From NCBI RefSeq assembly GCF_000426725.1, contig NZ_KE384562.1:10186-74185 (forward strand): a stretch of 64,000 nucleotides of DNA, in the 5' to 3' direction. The notes under the pieces are model-generated. The model was not told the origin of the DNA, made no database searches, and worked only from the letters and a program-made list of their open reading frames with translations. How positions within the stretch are numbered: the first letter of the stretch is position 1; each line of letters starts with the position of its first letter. Source of the DNA: Sporocytophaga myxococcoides DSM 11118. Its GTDB lineage: Bacteria; Bacteroidota; Bacteroidia; Cytophagales; Cytophagaceae. The translations under genes and the position numbers were made by a program. Shown piece after piece: positions 8,293-17,995 of this stretch.

Positions 8293-11200
8293 ATGTATTT
8301 GCAAAAAAATAAGCTTCATCTTATATGCCTGTTAGTAGGCATATTAATACTGTTTTCAAGTAATCCTATATATTCACAAGCCCCTTTAAGTTCTTGTGAT
8401 CCTTCTACTCCTACTTTTGTAGTGGATTTGTCCGGCAATGCTGATAGTGCATGGTTTAGTCCCAGTGTTGTAAGGTCAGGTCTATGCTGTGGTCTGGATC
8501 CTAATGCCAGTCCACCGATTCGTTGTATTGAATTTGTGCTTACGTTGGATACAGGTGCACAAGGTATTCGGTTTGATATAGCATCCGGTGCTGTTCCTCC
8601 AGGCTCTTTAGGTTATCAGATCAATTGCGGACCTTATCATATGGTGGGTGAAAATATTTGTCTTGATGGGGCAGGGCCTCACAGACTTACATTTTGTAAA
8701 CCGGGAGCCAATAAAAATATTTATACCATTGTTTCTATTCCCAAGCCTAATGTTACGCCTCCTGTTACAGTCAGTGATGCATGTAATGCAACATTGACTG
8801 CAGAAGGTTTTGATCCGGCAACGATTCAATGGACTTCGGTTCCTTACAATGCAGTATACAACAGTTATCTTAATTGCACATCAGCGTGTTCTACCGTAAC
8901 TGCAACCTATCAACCTGGTGCTCCGCCATACATAGATTATCAGGTCAGTGGTGTTCCTATTGGAGGCTGTAATGCTAACCGTGTAACAAGAACAACAAGG
9001 GTATATTTTGTCAATGACAAAGCTGCACAGATCATGCCTAAGAATCCTACAGTTTGCTTTGGAAATTCAGATGCTACCATTACAGCATATGGCACAGGCG
9101 GGGCTCCACCATACACATACTTATGGAGTACAGGAGAAACTACACAATCTATCAATGTAGGAGAAGGAAAGTATTGGGTGCGCATAACAGATGCTACCAG
9201 TTGTCCTGCTGCAACTGATACTGTAACTGTTACCTCATATAAATTGCCTATTACTGCCAATGCAGGTCCTGATCTTATAAGCTGTGCTAATAATCCCTCC
9301 GTTGGTCTGGCAGGTACTGTAGCTGTTGCTACAGGAGGTATATGGTCAGGTGGAACAGGAACATTTAGTCCTTCCAATAGCTCATTGAATGTTACTTATA
9401 CACCATCCGCTTCAGAAATAACTGCAGGCACAGCAAGGCTTACCTTAACAACAACAGGCAATGGAAGTTGTCCTCCTGCTACAGATGATGTTACAATTAG
9501 TATAGTTCCTTCACCTGTTGTAAATGCCGGACCTGACAGAACCATCTGTGCGAACAATGCATCTGTTGCTCTGAATGGAATCGTAACAAACGCTGGAGGA
9601 GGAATTTGGACAGGCGGGGCCGGGACATTCAGTCCGAATGCCAATACTCTTAATGCCACATATTATCCCACTGCTACTGAAATCAGTTCTGGTTCAGTAA
9701 CGCTTACCCTTACATCAACAGGAAACGGAACATGCCTTCCGGTTTCTGATAATGTAATCATTACAATTACTCCTTCACCTGTCATCAATGCCGGACCTGA
9801 TCTTACGGTCTGTGCAAATAATTCAATTACAAATCTTTCAGCTACTGTTTCTATAGCTTCTGGTGTAAACTGGACAGGAGGCACAGGTTCGTTTGCTCCC
9901 AATCGAAATGTTTTACAACCTTCTTATACACCTTCTGCAGCTGAAGTGACAGCTGGCTTTGTATTGCTTACCGTAACATCAACAGGAAATGGTAATTGCC
10001 TTCCTGTTTCGGATGATGTGCGTATCAATATTTTACCAGCACCAACAGTAAATGCAGGAGCGGACAGAACAGTCTGTGCAAATAATCCTGGTCTTGCGTT
10101 AAACGGATCTGTCACAGTCGCTACAGGTGGTGTCTGGTCCGGTGGTACAGGAACATTTAATCCTTCTTCAAGCGCTCTGAATGCAAGTTACACACCATCT
10201 AATTCTGAAATTACCGCAGGAAAGGTTACACTTACTTTAACTTCAACAGGAAACGGATTATGTAGTCCTGTATCAGATAACATGGTCGTGACAATTACGC
10301 CTGCACCTATAGTGAATGCAGGAACAGATGTAACTGTTTGTGGCAATAATTCATCTGTATCATTATCAGGTATTGTAACAATTGCAACCGGAGGACAATG
10401 GTCTGGGGGAACGGGGAGTTTTTCTCCCAATGCAGGTTCATTAGCTACTCAATACAATCCTTCTGCTGCAGAAATTGCTGCCGGTTCAGTTATCCTGACA
10501 TTAACAAGTACAGGAAACGGTTCTTGTCTGCAGGTAAGTGACAATTTAAGAATACAAATTACTCCGGCGCCAATTGTTAATGCTGGCCCAGACTTAGCAA
10601 TATGTGCTACTGCAAATAATGTTGCATTAAATGGAAGTGTAACTGTGGCGTCCGGTGGTACCTGGAAAACTTCGGGAACAGGATCTTTTACACCTAATGC
10701 TAATGCTCTTAATGCTTCTTATGTTCCTTCTGCATCTGATAAGACCTCAGGCAATGTTACTTTAACTTTAACAAGCACAGGTAATGGCAACTGTATTCCT
10801 GTAACAGATAACCTGCAGCTTACCATTTCACCGGCTCCTGTTGTAAATGCAGGACCTCCAAAAGTAATTTGTGCAGATGCGGGGAGTGTAAGTTTAACAG
10901 GTTCTGTATTAAATGCATCAGGGGGGATCTGGACGAGTAGCGGAACAGGAAACTTCTCACTGTCTAATACCAGTCTCAATACAAACTATAATTTATCACC
11001 AGGTGATAGAACTCCTCATGTGATCACCTTTACACTTACCAGTACAGGAAGTGGTGTTTGTAGTCCTGTATCATCTCAGACTCAGGTAACGATAACTCCA
11101 GCACTCACAATAAATGCCGGACCTGATATTACTGTTTGTTCTGATGTGTCGGATGTTCAATTGAACGGATCTGTATCCATTGCGACAGGAGTGATATGGA

Positions 11201-14200
11201 GTAGTTCCGGTTCTGGTAGTTTCAGTCCTTCACCTTTGGCTTTTAATGCTAAATACATACCTTCTGCTGCCGATAAATCTGCAGGATCAGTTTCTATCAC
11301 TATTACCTCTTCAGGGAATGGAACATGTTTTCCAGTAACTGACCAGATGCAAATCAATTTTACTCCTTCACCTATTATAGATGCAGGGCCTGATGTAGTG
11401 GTTTGTTCTGATAATCCGGCAACTGCTTTAACTGGTTCTGTAACAGTTGCAACAGGAGGAACCTGGACAGGGGGGGCAGGAGTCTTTTCACCCGGAAGAA
11501 ATGCTTTGTCTGTTACCTATACACCGACTGCTTCAGAGATATTAACCGGATCAGTGTTCCTGACTTTAACATCTACCGGAAACGGTACATGTATTCCTGT
11601 ATCAGATAATGTTGTGATCAGGATAACACCAGCACCGATAGTGAATGCAGGCCCTGATCAGAACTTATGTGGAGATGTTAATTCAATACAAATCAATGGA
11701 ACTGTATCAAACGCAACATCCTATAATTGGACAACAGGAGGAACAGGATCATTTACTAATTCCGGTGTTTTAAGCACTAACTATTTTCCAACCTCCGCAG
11801 ATACTGCCAGTCATAGCATTACGTTTCAACTTTCTGTTACACCGTTGCCTGGATGTAATCCGGCTTCAGATGCAGTGACCATCAACTTTACACAAATACC
11901 TGTTATTGATGCAGGCCCTGCACAGTCTGTTTGTGAAAACGATATTCCGGTACAGTTACAAGCTTCCGGAGCCAAAGCAAGATGGTCGGGAGGGACAGGA
12001 ACATTTTATCCTAATGACAGCACGCTCAATGCAAGCTATACTCCATCTGCTGCAGAACTGACTGCAGGATCTGTGGCGTTAACCATTACATCGATCGCCA
12101 ACTCTGTTTGTCCTCAGGTTACAGATAACGTGACCATTAGTTTTATTAAAGGACCTGTTGTTAATGTAGGTCCTGATATAACTGTCTGTGCTGATACAGC
12201 AGGTGTTCCACTGACGGCTACTGTATCCAACAGTTCAGGTGCAAGATGGACATCGACTGGAACAGGAGCGTTTTCTCCAGATGATATTACGATCAATGCA
12301 ACTTACGTTCCTTCTGCTGCTGATATTTTAGCGGGTAATGTCATGCTTACTTTGAGTACGACAGGAGCTACAATATGTGATCCTGTTTCTGATTACCTTA
12401 TTTTAAGAATTACTCCTGCTCCTGTAGTGAATGCCGGATTTGATAAAACAGTTTGTGCGGATACAAGTTCCGTTCAACTGAATGGATCTGTTTCAGTTGC
12501 AGGAGGTGGAATATGGACAAGCAATGGCTCCGGCTCATTTAGTCCTGATAATCTCAGTCTCAATACAAGTTATCTTTTTACCAATGCAGATACTGCAGCT
12601 CATCAGGTTACTTTCACTTTAACTTCAACCGGAAATGGTTTATGTAAGCCTGTTTCTGATCAGGTGATAGTGAATCTGACGCCTGTGCCATTTGTATCAG
12701 CTGGTTCTGATATTCAGGTATGTCTGGATGTAACAGCAATACCTCTTTCAGGATTGGTCGCCAATACTTCAGGAATGCTTTGGACTTCTACAGGTACAGG
12801 ATATTTTACACCTTCTCCGGTTACAAATGAAGTCGAATATATTCCATCGGTTTCGGATCGTACCTCAGGCGCGGCCACTCTTACTCTTATCGCTAATGCT
12901 ACAGGGGTATGTAATGCGAGAACACACAGTATCACCATAAGTTTTACTCCAGCACCGACAGCTGATGCAGGCCCTGACCAAACGATCTGTGCCGACTCAT
13001 CAATGATAAGTCTGAATGGTGCGGTAACAGTTGCAACAGGAGGAGCATGGTCGACAAATGGATCCGGTACATTTACATCACCTTCAACTCTTATTACAGA
13101 TTACATTCTTTCTTCAGCAGACAGTGCTGCAGGTCAGGTATCCTTAACACTGACATCAACAGGTAACGGAACCTGTAATCCGGTAACAGATGAAATGGTG
13201 TTAAGAATTACACCTGCGCCTACAATCTATGCAGGGCCTGATGTAACACATTGTGCAGATGTACAGGCGGTAAATATTTTTGGACTTACTACAGTCGCAA
13301 CCGGTGGAATATGGTCTTCCTCAGGTACGGGTACATTCTCTCCTGATCCGGCACAGCTTAATACTGCATATATTCCATCCGCTACAGATACTGCAAATGG
13401 TTCTGTTATTCTTACGATTACCAGTACTGGTAATGGAACATGTAAAGCTGTATTTGATGAGATGACTATTAACCTTACTCCGGCTCCTGTAGTTGATGCA
13501 GGTGTGGCAGGGCCCATCTGTATTGATATTATGACCAGCTCACTTAGCGGAACAGTATACAATGCAGGAGGAGGAACGTGGAGTACGTCTGGTTCCGGAA
13601 TTTTTTCAAATGTCAATAACCTGATTACGGATTATATTCTTTCAGCTACAGATAAAGCCAATACTGCGGTCACATTATACTTGACCTCTACAGGAAATGG
13701 TATTTGTAATCCTGTTGTTGATTCACTTGAATTAAATATCAGCCCAGGCCCGATTGTGAATGCGGGCGCAGATCAGATTATATGTGCTGATGCAGATTCG
13801 GTTTTATTAAGTGGTGAATATTTTCTTGCAGGCGGAGCAAGATGGAGTAGTGCAGGTTCAGGTGTATTTACAGCTTCTGATACTTCAATGATTGTTTACT
13901 ACAAACCTTCTGCTGCAGATACCACTGCTGGAAGTGTGAAGATATACCTTACCACTTTTGATAATATGGGTTGTAATCCTGTCACAGACAGCCTGTTTAT
14001 TACATTTACGCCTGCGCCTGTAATTAATGCCGGAACAGATCAATTGATTTGTGTGAATCAAACTTCTATAAACTTGTCCGGTGCAGTAAGTGTCGCCACA
14101 GGAGGAATATGGGAGAGTACCGGAGCTGGAATATTTAATCCTAATAATACTCTTAATACAAACTATGCTGTGTCACCTGCCGATACTTCAAATGGAGTTT

Positions 14201-16335
14201 ATTTTATACTAACCTCTACTGGCAATGGAACATGCAAACCCGTACATGATACTTTATTTATTGATTTTCAGCAACTGCCTGAAATTAGTTCAAGTGCTAC
14301 CACTATATGTGCAGATAATTCAGGAGCACCACTAAGCGGGCAATATTCCAAAGCACAAGGAATCAAATGGACTACAACAGGAACCGGAAATTTTCTTCCT
14401 TCCGACGTTGATTTAAATCCAACTTATTATCCTTCACCAGCAGATTTTTCATCAGGAAACATTCAGATTCAATTATCTACAACAGGTAATGGAGTTTGTC
14501 CTCCAGCAACAGCTGACATTGCTGTTACAGTAAAACCTGCACCAGTGATAGATGCAGGTACAGATAAAGTCGTTTGCGCTGATAATCCACCGGTTAATGT
14601 AAGCGGAACCGTTACAAATGCTGGAGGAGGTATTTGGTCCAGTTCCGGAAGTGGAAGCTTTTCACCGGATCCAAGCCTGCTGAATGTCACTTACAATCCC
14701 TCTGTTGCTGACATAGATACCGGAACGGTTCGGCTATATTTTACTACCACAGGGAATGGTGATTGTTTTCCAAGAGTAGACAGTATGCAAATTACTATTA
14801 CCCCGAGACCTGTTATATATGCAGGTGAAGATCAACTGATATGCCCTAAGCAAACAAGTGTTACGCTTAATGCTACTGTAAATAATGCTTCTGGCGGACA
14901 GTGGACTACAACAGGTACCGGTACTAATTCTTCACCATCATCTTTAAACAATACTTATACTTTATCTGCTGGCGATTATTCAGCTGGTCCTATGATGTTT
15001 ATTGTAACTTCTACAGGAAACGGTTTATGTCAGCCTGTAAAAGATACTCTTATGTTATCAGTGCTTCCATTGCCGGACGTTGTCGCAGGTGCTGATCAGG
15101 CCGTATGTCGTGATGTGGATGCAATTGCATTCTCCGGAGGTTATACCATCGCATCTGGTGCTACCTGGTATTCAACAGGTACAGGTGTATTTTCTAATCC
15201 TAATTCAACTATAACGGTCTATTATCCTTCTAACCAGGATAAGGACAATGGTTTTGTGAAAATTTACTACAAGACGATTTTAGCAAATACCTGCAGACAG
15301 GTAACAGATACAGCATATTTGTATATGACACCTGTTCCTGTAGCACAAACTATATCTGATCAAATTGTATGCGTGGATAATGATCATATCAATCTGTCGG
15401 GAGATATTACCAATGCCTCAGGCGGAGGATGGACAACTTCAGGTTCAGGAGTTTTTCTTCCGAATGCCTCTGATTTGGATGCTTCTTATATAATCTCGGC
15501 ACAAGATAAAAGTGCTGGATTTGTAAGGCTTATTCTTACAACAAATGGTAATTTAGGTTGCTCAAATACAGACTCGGTCGATGTTACAATTTACCCTATT
15601 CCTGATATAATATTAGGGAATGGGAATGCATGTATTGGAGATCAGGTAGTACTGAATGCTCAACCTTCTAATATTCCTGTGTTTGGAGAAGCAAGCTTTA
15701 GCTGGGAGAAAGGTAGTAATAGTTTACCGTACAATACCTCTTCTATAACAGTTACAGATCCAGGGATTTACAAGGTAAGATATCAGTTAGGGGAATGTTC
15801 AAGGCATGATGAAGTTAATTTGTCATTTCATCCCAAACCAACACCTCAGGTAGAAGATCTGGTAGAGTTTTGTAAAGAGACTCAGCAAGTTGTAACACTT
15901 GATGGTGGACCTGCAGATCATTACCTGTGGATAAAGTCAGGAAATACAGATAAACAGGAAGTTGTAAACCAGCCAGGAATGTATTATGTGCAGGTTTTTA
16001 ATGAATTCAATTGTTCAAATGTCGATAGCATAAAGGTGGTAGATATTTGTCCTCCAAGAGTTTTTGTACCAGGTATATTCACTCCTAATGATGATGGAAG
16101 CAATGATAAATTCAATACCTTTGGCAAATATTTTACTGCTTATAAATTCACCGTTTTTAACAGGTGGGGAGAGATAATTTTTTATACAGAAGATCCAACT
16201 GAAGCATGGGATGGTACGTATTTAGGAGAACGTATGCTTAACGGAGTTTATCCATGGATTTTGTATTATGAAGGATTGACAGAGAGATACAGGGGACCGT
16301 TTAAGGAGCAGGGAAGTGTAACTGTAGACAGATAG
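8293..16335 (+). CDS. Giant T9SS type-B-sorted repeat surface protein
   Basis: A 2680-residue cell-surface or secreted protein. Order: signal peptide (~1-29, ending IYSQ); a unique cysteine-containing N-terminal region (~30-250); a SprB-repeat-like segment (~250-315, CFGNSDATITAYGTGGAPPY, then YLWSTGETTQSI); 24 tandem ~88-residue repeats (~320-2435); two Ig/PKD-like segments; and the C-terminal gliding-motility-associated domain (VFVPGIFTPNDDGSNDKFN, then FNRWGEIIF, AWDGTYLGERMLNGVYPW), which is the T9SS type-B sorting signal. Each repeat has a V-N-A-G-P-D-x-x-V-C-A-D start, a W-(S/T)-x-x-G-(T/S)-G-x-F-x-P core, a T-L-T-S-T-G-N-G-x-C block and an ITPAP linker, with two cysteines that may form a disulphide. 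A role in adhesion or gliding is inferred. A lipoprotein gene follows after 4 bp. Confidence 0.95.
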   Translation: MYLQKNKLHLICLLVGILILFSSNPIYSQAPLSSCDPSTPTFVVDLSGNADSAWFSPSVVRSGLCCGLDPNASPPIRCIEFVLTLDTGAQGIRFDIASGAVPPGSLGYQINCGPYHMVGENICLDGAGPHRLTFCKPGANKNIYTIVSIPKPNVTPPVTVSDACNATLTAEGFDPATIQWTSVPYNAVYNSYLNCTSACSTVTATYQPGAPPYIDYQVSGVPIGGCNANRVTRTTRVYFVNDKAAQIMPKNPTVCFGNSDATITAYGTGGAPPYTYLWSTGETTQSINVGEGKYWVRITDATSCPAATDTVTVTSYKLPITANAGPDLISCANNPSVGLAGTVAVATGGIWSGGTGTFSPSNSSLNVTYTPSASEITAGTARLTLTTTGNGSCPPATDDVTISIVPSPVVNAGPDRTICANNASVALNGIVTNAGGGIWTGGAGTFSPNANTLNATYYPTATEISSGSVTLTLTSTGNGTCLPVSDNVIITITPSPVINAGPDLTVCANNSITNLSATVSIASGVNWTGGTGSFAPNRNVLQPSYTPSAAEVTAGFVLLTVTSTGNGNCLPVSDDVRINILPAPTVNAGADRTVCANNPGLALNGSVTVATGGVWSGGTGTFNPSSSALNASYTPSNSEITAGKVTLTLTSTGNGLCSPVSDNMVVTITPAPIVNAGTDVTVCGNNSSVSLSGIVTIATGGQWSGGTGSFSPNAGSLATQYNPSAAEIAAGSVILTLTSTGNGSCLQVSDNLRIQITPAPIVNAGPDLAICATANNVALNGSVTVASGGTWKTSGTGSFTPNANALNASYVPSASDKTSGNVTLTLTSTGNGNCIPVTDNLQLTISPAPVVNAGPPKVICADAGSVSLTGSVLNASGGIWTSSGTGNFSLSNTSLNTNYNLSPGDRTPHVITFTLTSTGSGVCSPVSSQTQVTITPALTINAGPDITVCSDVSDVQLNGSVSIATGVIWSSSGSGSFSPSPLAFNAKYIPSAADKSAGSVSITITSSGNGTCFPVTDQMQINFTPSPIIDAGPDVVVCSDNPATALTGSVTVATGGTWTGGAGVFSPGRNALSVTYTPTASEILTGSVFLTLTSTGNGTCIPVSDNVVIRITPAPIVNAGPDQNLCGDVNSIQINGTVSNATSYNWTTGGTGSFTNSGVLSTNYFPTSADTASHSITFQLSVTPLPGCNPASDAVTINFTQIPVIDAGPAQSVCENDIPVQLQASGAKARWSGGTGTFYPNDSTLNASYTPSAAELTAGSVALTITSIANSVCPQVTDNVTISFIKGPVVNVGPDITVCADTAGVPLTATVSNSSGARWTSTGTGAFSPDDITINATYVPSAADILAGNVMLTLSTTGATICDPVSDYLILRITPAPVVNAGFDKTVCADTSSVQLNGSVSVAGGGIWTSNGSGSFSPDNLSLNTSYLFTNADTAAHQVTFTLTSTGNGLCKPVSDQVIVNLTPVPFVSAGSDIQVCLDVTAIPLSGLVANTSGMLWTSTGTGYFTPSPVTNEVEYIPSVSDRTSGAATLTLIANATGVCNARTHSITISFTPAPTADAGPDQTICADSSMISLNGAVTVATGGAWSTNGSGTFTSPSTLITDYILSSADSAAGQVSLTLTSTGNGTCNPVTDEMVLRITPAPTIYAGPDVTHCADVQAVNIFGLTTVATGGIWSSSGTGTFSPDPAQLNTAYIPSATDTANGSVILTITSTGNGTCKAVFDEMTINLTPAPVVDAGVAGPICIDIMTSSLSGTVYNAGGGTWSTSGSGIFSNVNNLITDYILSATDKANTAVTLYLTSTGNGICNPVVDSLELNISPGPIVNAGADQIICADADSVLLSGEYFLAGGARWSSAGSGVFTASDTSMIVYYKPSAADTTAGSVKIYLTTFDNMGCNPVTDSLFITFTPAPVINAGTDQLICVNQTSINLSGAVSVATGGIWESTGAGIFNPNNTLNTNYAVSPADTSNGVYFILTSTGNGTCKPVHDTLFIDFQQLPEISSSATTICADNSGAPLSGQYSKAQGIKWTTTGTGNFLPSDVDLNPTYYPSPADFSSGNIQIQLSTTGNGVCPPATADIAVTVKPAPVIDAGTDKVVCADNPPVNVSGTVTNAGGGIWSSSGSGSFSPDPSLLNVTYNPSVADIDTGTVRLYFTTTGNGDCFPRVDSMQITITPRPVIYAGEDQLICPKQTSVTLNATVNNASGGQWTTTGTGTNSSPSSLNNTYTLSAGDYSAGPMMFIVTSTGNGLCQPVKDTLMLSVLPLPDVVAGADQAVCRDVDAIAFSGGYTIASGATWYSTGTGVFSNPNSTITVYYPSNQDKDNGFVKIYYKTILANTCRQVTDTAYLYMTPVPVAQTISDQIVCVDNDHINLSGDITNASGGGWTTSGSGVFLPNASDLDASYIISAQDKSAGFVRLILTTNGNLGCSNTDSVDVTIYPIPDIILGNGNACIGDQVVLNAQPSNIPVFGEASFSWEKGSNSLPYNTSSITVTDPGIYKVRYQLGECSRHDEVNLSFHPKPTPQVEDLVEFCKETQQVVTLDGGPADHYLWIKSGNTDKQEVVNQPGMYYVQVFNEFNCSNVDSIKVVDICPPRVFVPGIFTPNDDGSNDKFNTFGKYFTAYKFTVFNRWGEIIFYTEDPTEAWDGTYLGERMLNGVYPWILYYEGLTERYRGPFKEQGSVTVDR
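9250..15603 (+). repeat. 24 tandem ~265-bp protein-coding repeats
   Basis: Twenty-four in-frame repeats, counted by their N-A-G-x-D-like starts, fill this stretch at about 265 bp each. They have diverged at the DNA level, and lengths vary slightly (the eleventh lacks several residues around 11950-11980). Repeats 1-5 and 9 keep the W-(S/T)-G-G-(T/A)-G form, while most later ones have the W-(T/S)-S-x-G-(T/S)-G form, which suggests block duplication. Because the codon pattern recurs, the opposite strand has many long but meaningless open frames. Confidence 0.92.
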
Positions 16336-16339
16336 ATTT

Positions 16340-16627
16340 ATGAAAAAAGTTTCACTCTATTTATGCCTGATAGTATTATGCTTTGTTTCTTGTATGAGAG
16401 ACCAGTATAAAGGTAACTCCTTGAGTGAGAGTAAACAAAAAGGGCTGTCGGATATGAGCAATAATTACCATGTAAAAGAAACAGCCAGAGTGCTGAATGA
16501 AAATAAAAACAAGAAAGAGAAGAGGGAAAAGCTTGCTGAAAAAAGAAGAGTTGCTCTTGCAAAGATGAATACCAAAAGCAGTACGAAGTATAAAAAGAAA
16601 AGATCGTTGGTGTTTGATTATTATTGA
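16340..16627 (+). CDS. Small basic lipoprotein downstream of the giant surface protein
   Basis: A 95-residue protein with a lipoprotein signal peptide (MKKVSLYLCLIVLCFVSC, lipid-acceptor Cys18) and a very basic, lysine/arginine/asparagine-rich tail (NKNKKEKREKLAEKRRVALAK) that is probably helical. It starts 4 bp after the stop of the 2680-residue gene, so the two are almost certainly co-transcribed, and a terminator follows at 16672. No family recognised. A role in retaining, chaperoning or binding the partner at the envelope is a guess from position only. Confidence 0.8.
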   Translation: MKKVSLYLCLIVLCFVSCMRDQYKGNSLSESKQKGLSDMSNNYHVKETARVLNENKNKKEKREKLAEKRRVALAKMNTKSSTKYKKKRSLVFDYY

Positions 16628-16671
16628 TTTCTAGAAGTTTATTAAATTGTTGTCACAAAAGATGTAAGATA

Positions 16672-16696
16672 AGCTCCGGTTTTTTGGGGCTTTTTT
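16672..16696 (+). terminator. Intrinsic terminator after the surface-protein operon
   Basis: AGCTCC (16672-16677) pairs with GGGGCT (16686-16691) including one G-T pair, and the stem is followed by a six-T run. It lies 45 bp after the lipoprotein stop codon. Confidence 0.7.
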
Positions 16697-16746
16697 GATT
16701 TTATAGGAATAATTATTTAGTTCCCGTATTCAAGCCAATTAAACTT

Positions 16747-17148
16747 CATCCCTAACCCTTCTCCTTCAGGACATGGCCGTCAACTTAGTAGATTTGATTG
16801 ATGCCATCACTTAAAGCGATGGCATCAATTATTAAGTTCATGACTTTGCTTGAGCCTAAATTAATTGTCATTTTAAATTTTATGTATTGAGTTTAAATAA
16901 CATGGTTACCTTATTTTTCAATTTATTAAGATTTTTTTGAGGAAAGGTCAGACCTCGAAGAGGTCATATGTTTATAGATAATACCTGGAAAATAGCTTAC
17001 GACACCGTTGGGGTCGCATCAATGCTACATCCACTTTTCTATAAATATTCAATCCCTTCAGGATTGTAAGTAAATGAATAAAGCGATTTATAAAATTATA
17101 AACAGTTAAGTTGACGGCTATGTCCTGAAGGAGAAGGGATTTAGGGTG
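16747..17148. repeat. ~400-bp unit bounded by ~42-bp inverted repeats
   Basis: The blocks at 16747-16787 and 17107-17148 are inverted copies of each other with few mismatches (shared core CTTCTCCTTCAGGACAT, then GCCGTCAACTTA). Between them are three further hairpins: TTGATGCCATC with GATGGCATCAA (16798-16828), GACCTC with GAGGTC (16951-16965) and GACACC with GGGGTC (17001-17015). No gene is present in 16628-17196. The unit ends 12 bp before the first REP palindrome of the RAYT locus. It resembles a MITE or an REP cluster; mobility is not shown. Confidence 0.7.
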
Positions 17149-17159
17149 AGGTCTCATCC

Positions 17160-17183
17160 GTGGCCTGTCCCCTGACAGGCCAC
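17160..17183. repeat. REP palindrome 1 flanking the RAYT gene
   Basis: A perfect 10-bp palindrome, GTGGCCTGTC, loop CCCT, GACAGGCCAC. It is the exact reverse complement of the element at 17798-17821; the two bracket the transposase gene in opposite orientations, the usual arrangement of REP sequences around their RAYT. Confidence 0.88.
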
Positions 17184-17196
17184 AACTTTCCTTACC

Positions 17197-17757
17197 CTAA
17201 AACCTGTCCATATAATGAGTTAATATTCTAAATTCATCTAATCCTTTTTCGTAAAAATTAGCTGAAGACCATTTATAATCTTCTGGACTTTTCACAAGAT
17301 TCCATCTATCATTCAATGGATTCAAATGAATGTAATCAATTTTTTGTTCAACTTTTTTTCTTGAGTTCATTAATACAGCTAGAGGATCACGTTGCCAGAA
17401 CCTATGTGATCGCTCAGATGTTTGTTCAACAAAAAACGGTAAGACTTTTGGATGATCTTTTCTAAGATTCTTTAAAAATTGACTGCTTGTCCATTTGTTA
17501 AATGATGCATGTGGACTTTCCTTCCCATTGAATTCAAGTAGTTCCCAGACCAAATGCATGTGATTGGGCATTATTACAAATGCATAAACTACTATCTTCT
17601 TATGATCTACAAGCCACTTTAACTCTTCTAGTATTATTAATTTAAATTTGTCTTCTTTTAAAAGGTGCCTACAATCCTTTATTGTATTTGTCCAGTAATA
17701 AACTTCTTTTAGATTCATCCTGGAATTGCGAATTGTTTTTAAGAAAGGGTTTTCCAT
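17197..17757 (-). CDS. REP-associated tyrosine transposase (RAYT, IS200-like)
   Basis: A 186-residue single-domain HUH transposase of the REP-associated (Y1_Tnp/TnpA_REP) family. The metal-binding His-x-His is in VIMPNHMHLVWEL (~61-73). The segment SERSHRFWQRDPLAV and the tyrosine-bearing KIDYIHLNPLNDRW are family signatures; the latter probably supplies the catalytic tyrosine. The C-terminal SPEDYKWSSANFYEKG is also typical. RAYTs cut and join single-stranded REP hairpins and are usually domesticated single-copy genes. Inverted REP palindromes flank it 14 bp past its stop codon and 41 bp before its start, which supports the assignment. The frame appears intact. Confidence 0.93.
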   Translation of the reverse strand: MENPFLKTIRNSRMNLKEVYYWTNTIKDCRHLLKEDKFKLIILEELKWLVDHKKIVVYAFVIMPNHMHLVWELLEFNGKESPHASFNKWTSSQFLKNLRKDHPKVLPFFVEQTSERSHRFWQRDPLAVLMNSRKKVEQKIDYIHLNPLNDRWNLVKSPEDYKWSSANFYEKGLDEFRILTHYMDRF

Positions 17758-17797
17758 AGCTCCTGCAATATAATAAACTTTGCTTGCTATAGACAGT

Positions 17798-17821
17798 GTG
17801 GCCTGTCAGGGGACAGGCCAC
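17798..17821. repeat. REP palindrome 2 flanking the RAYT gene
   Basis: A perfect 10-bp palindrome, GTGGCCTGTC, loop AGGG, GACAGGCCAC, 41 bp upstream of the transposase start. It is the inverted partner of 17160-17183, differing only in loop orientation. Confidence 0.88.
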
Positions 17822-17995
17822 GGTGCAGTCAATGGCAAAGAGTGTTTAATTGCCAGGAAGGGCATTCCCATCTAAGCTAATCCTATTGTTTATATTTCAA
17901 ATAGTAGTTCATTAAAACCTCATTTTCTTCTCATCATTTTTTTGCTTTTTACATAACATTTAAGACCTTAGCTGCTCAATTTAAAATTTCCAGCT

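Noticed and set aside
8608-14690. About ten long minus-strand open frames inside the giant surface-protein gene
   Set aside because: They recur once per repeat, share low-complexity Pro/Val/Ala-rich sequences and follow from the codon pattern of the plus-strand repeats. None has a plausible start, domain or context.
17160-17821. The RAYT locus as an ordinary IS200/IS605 insertion sequence
   Set aside because: There is no TnpB gene and no typical IS200 left/right ends; the flanking elements are REP-type palindromes, so a RAYT locus fits better.
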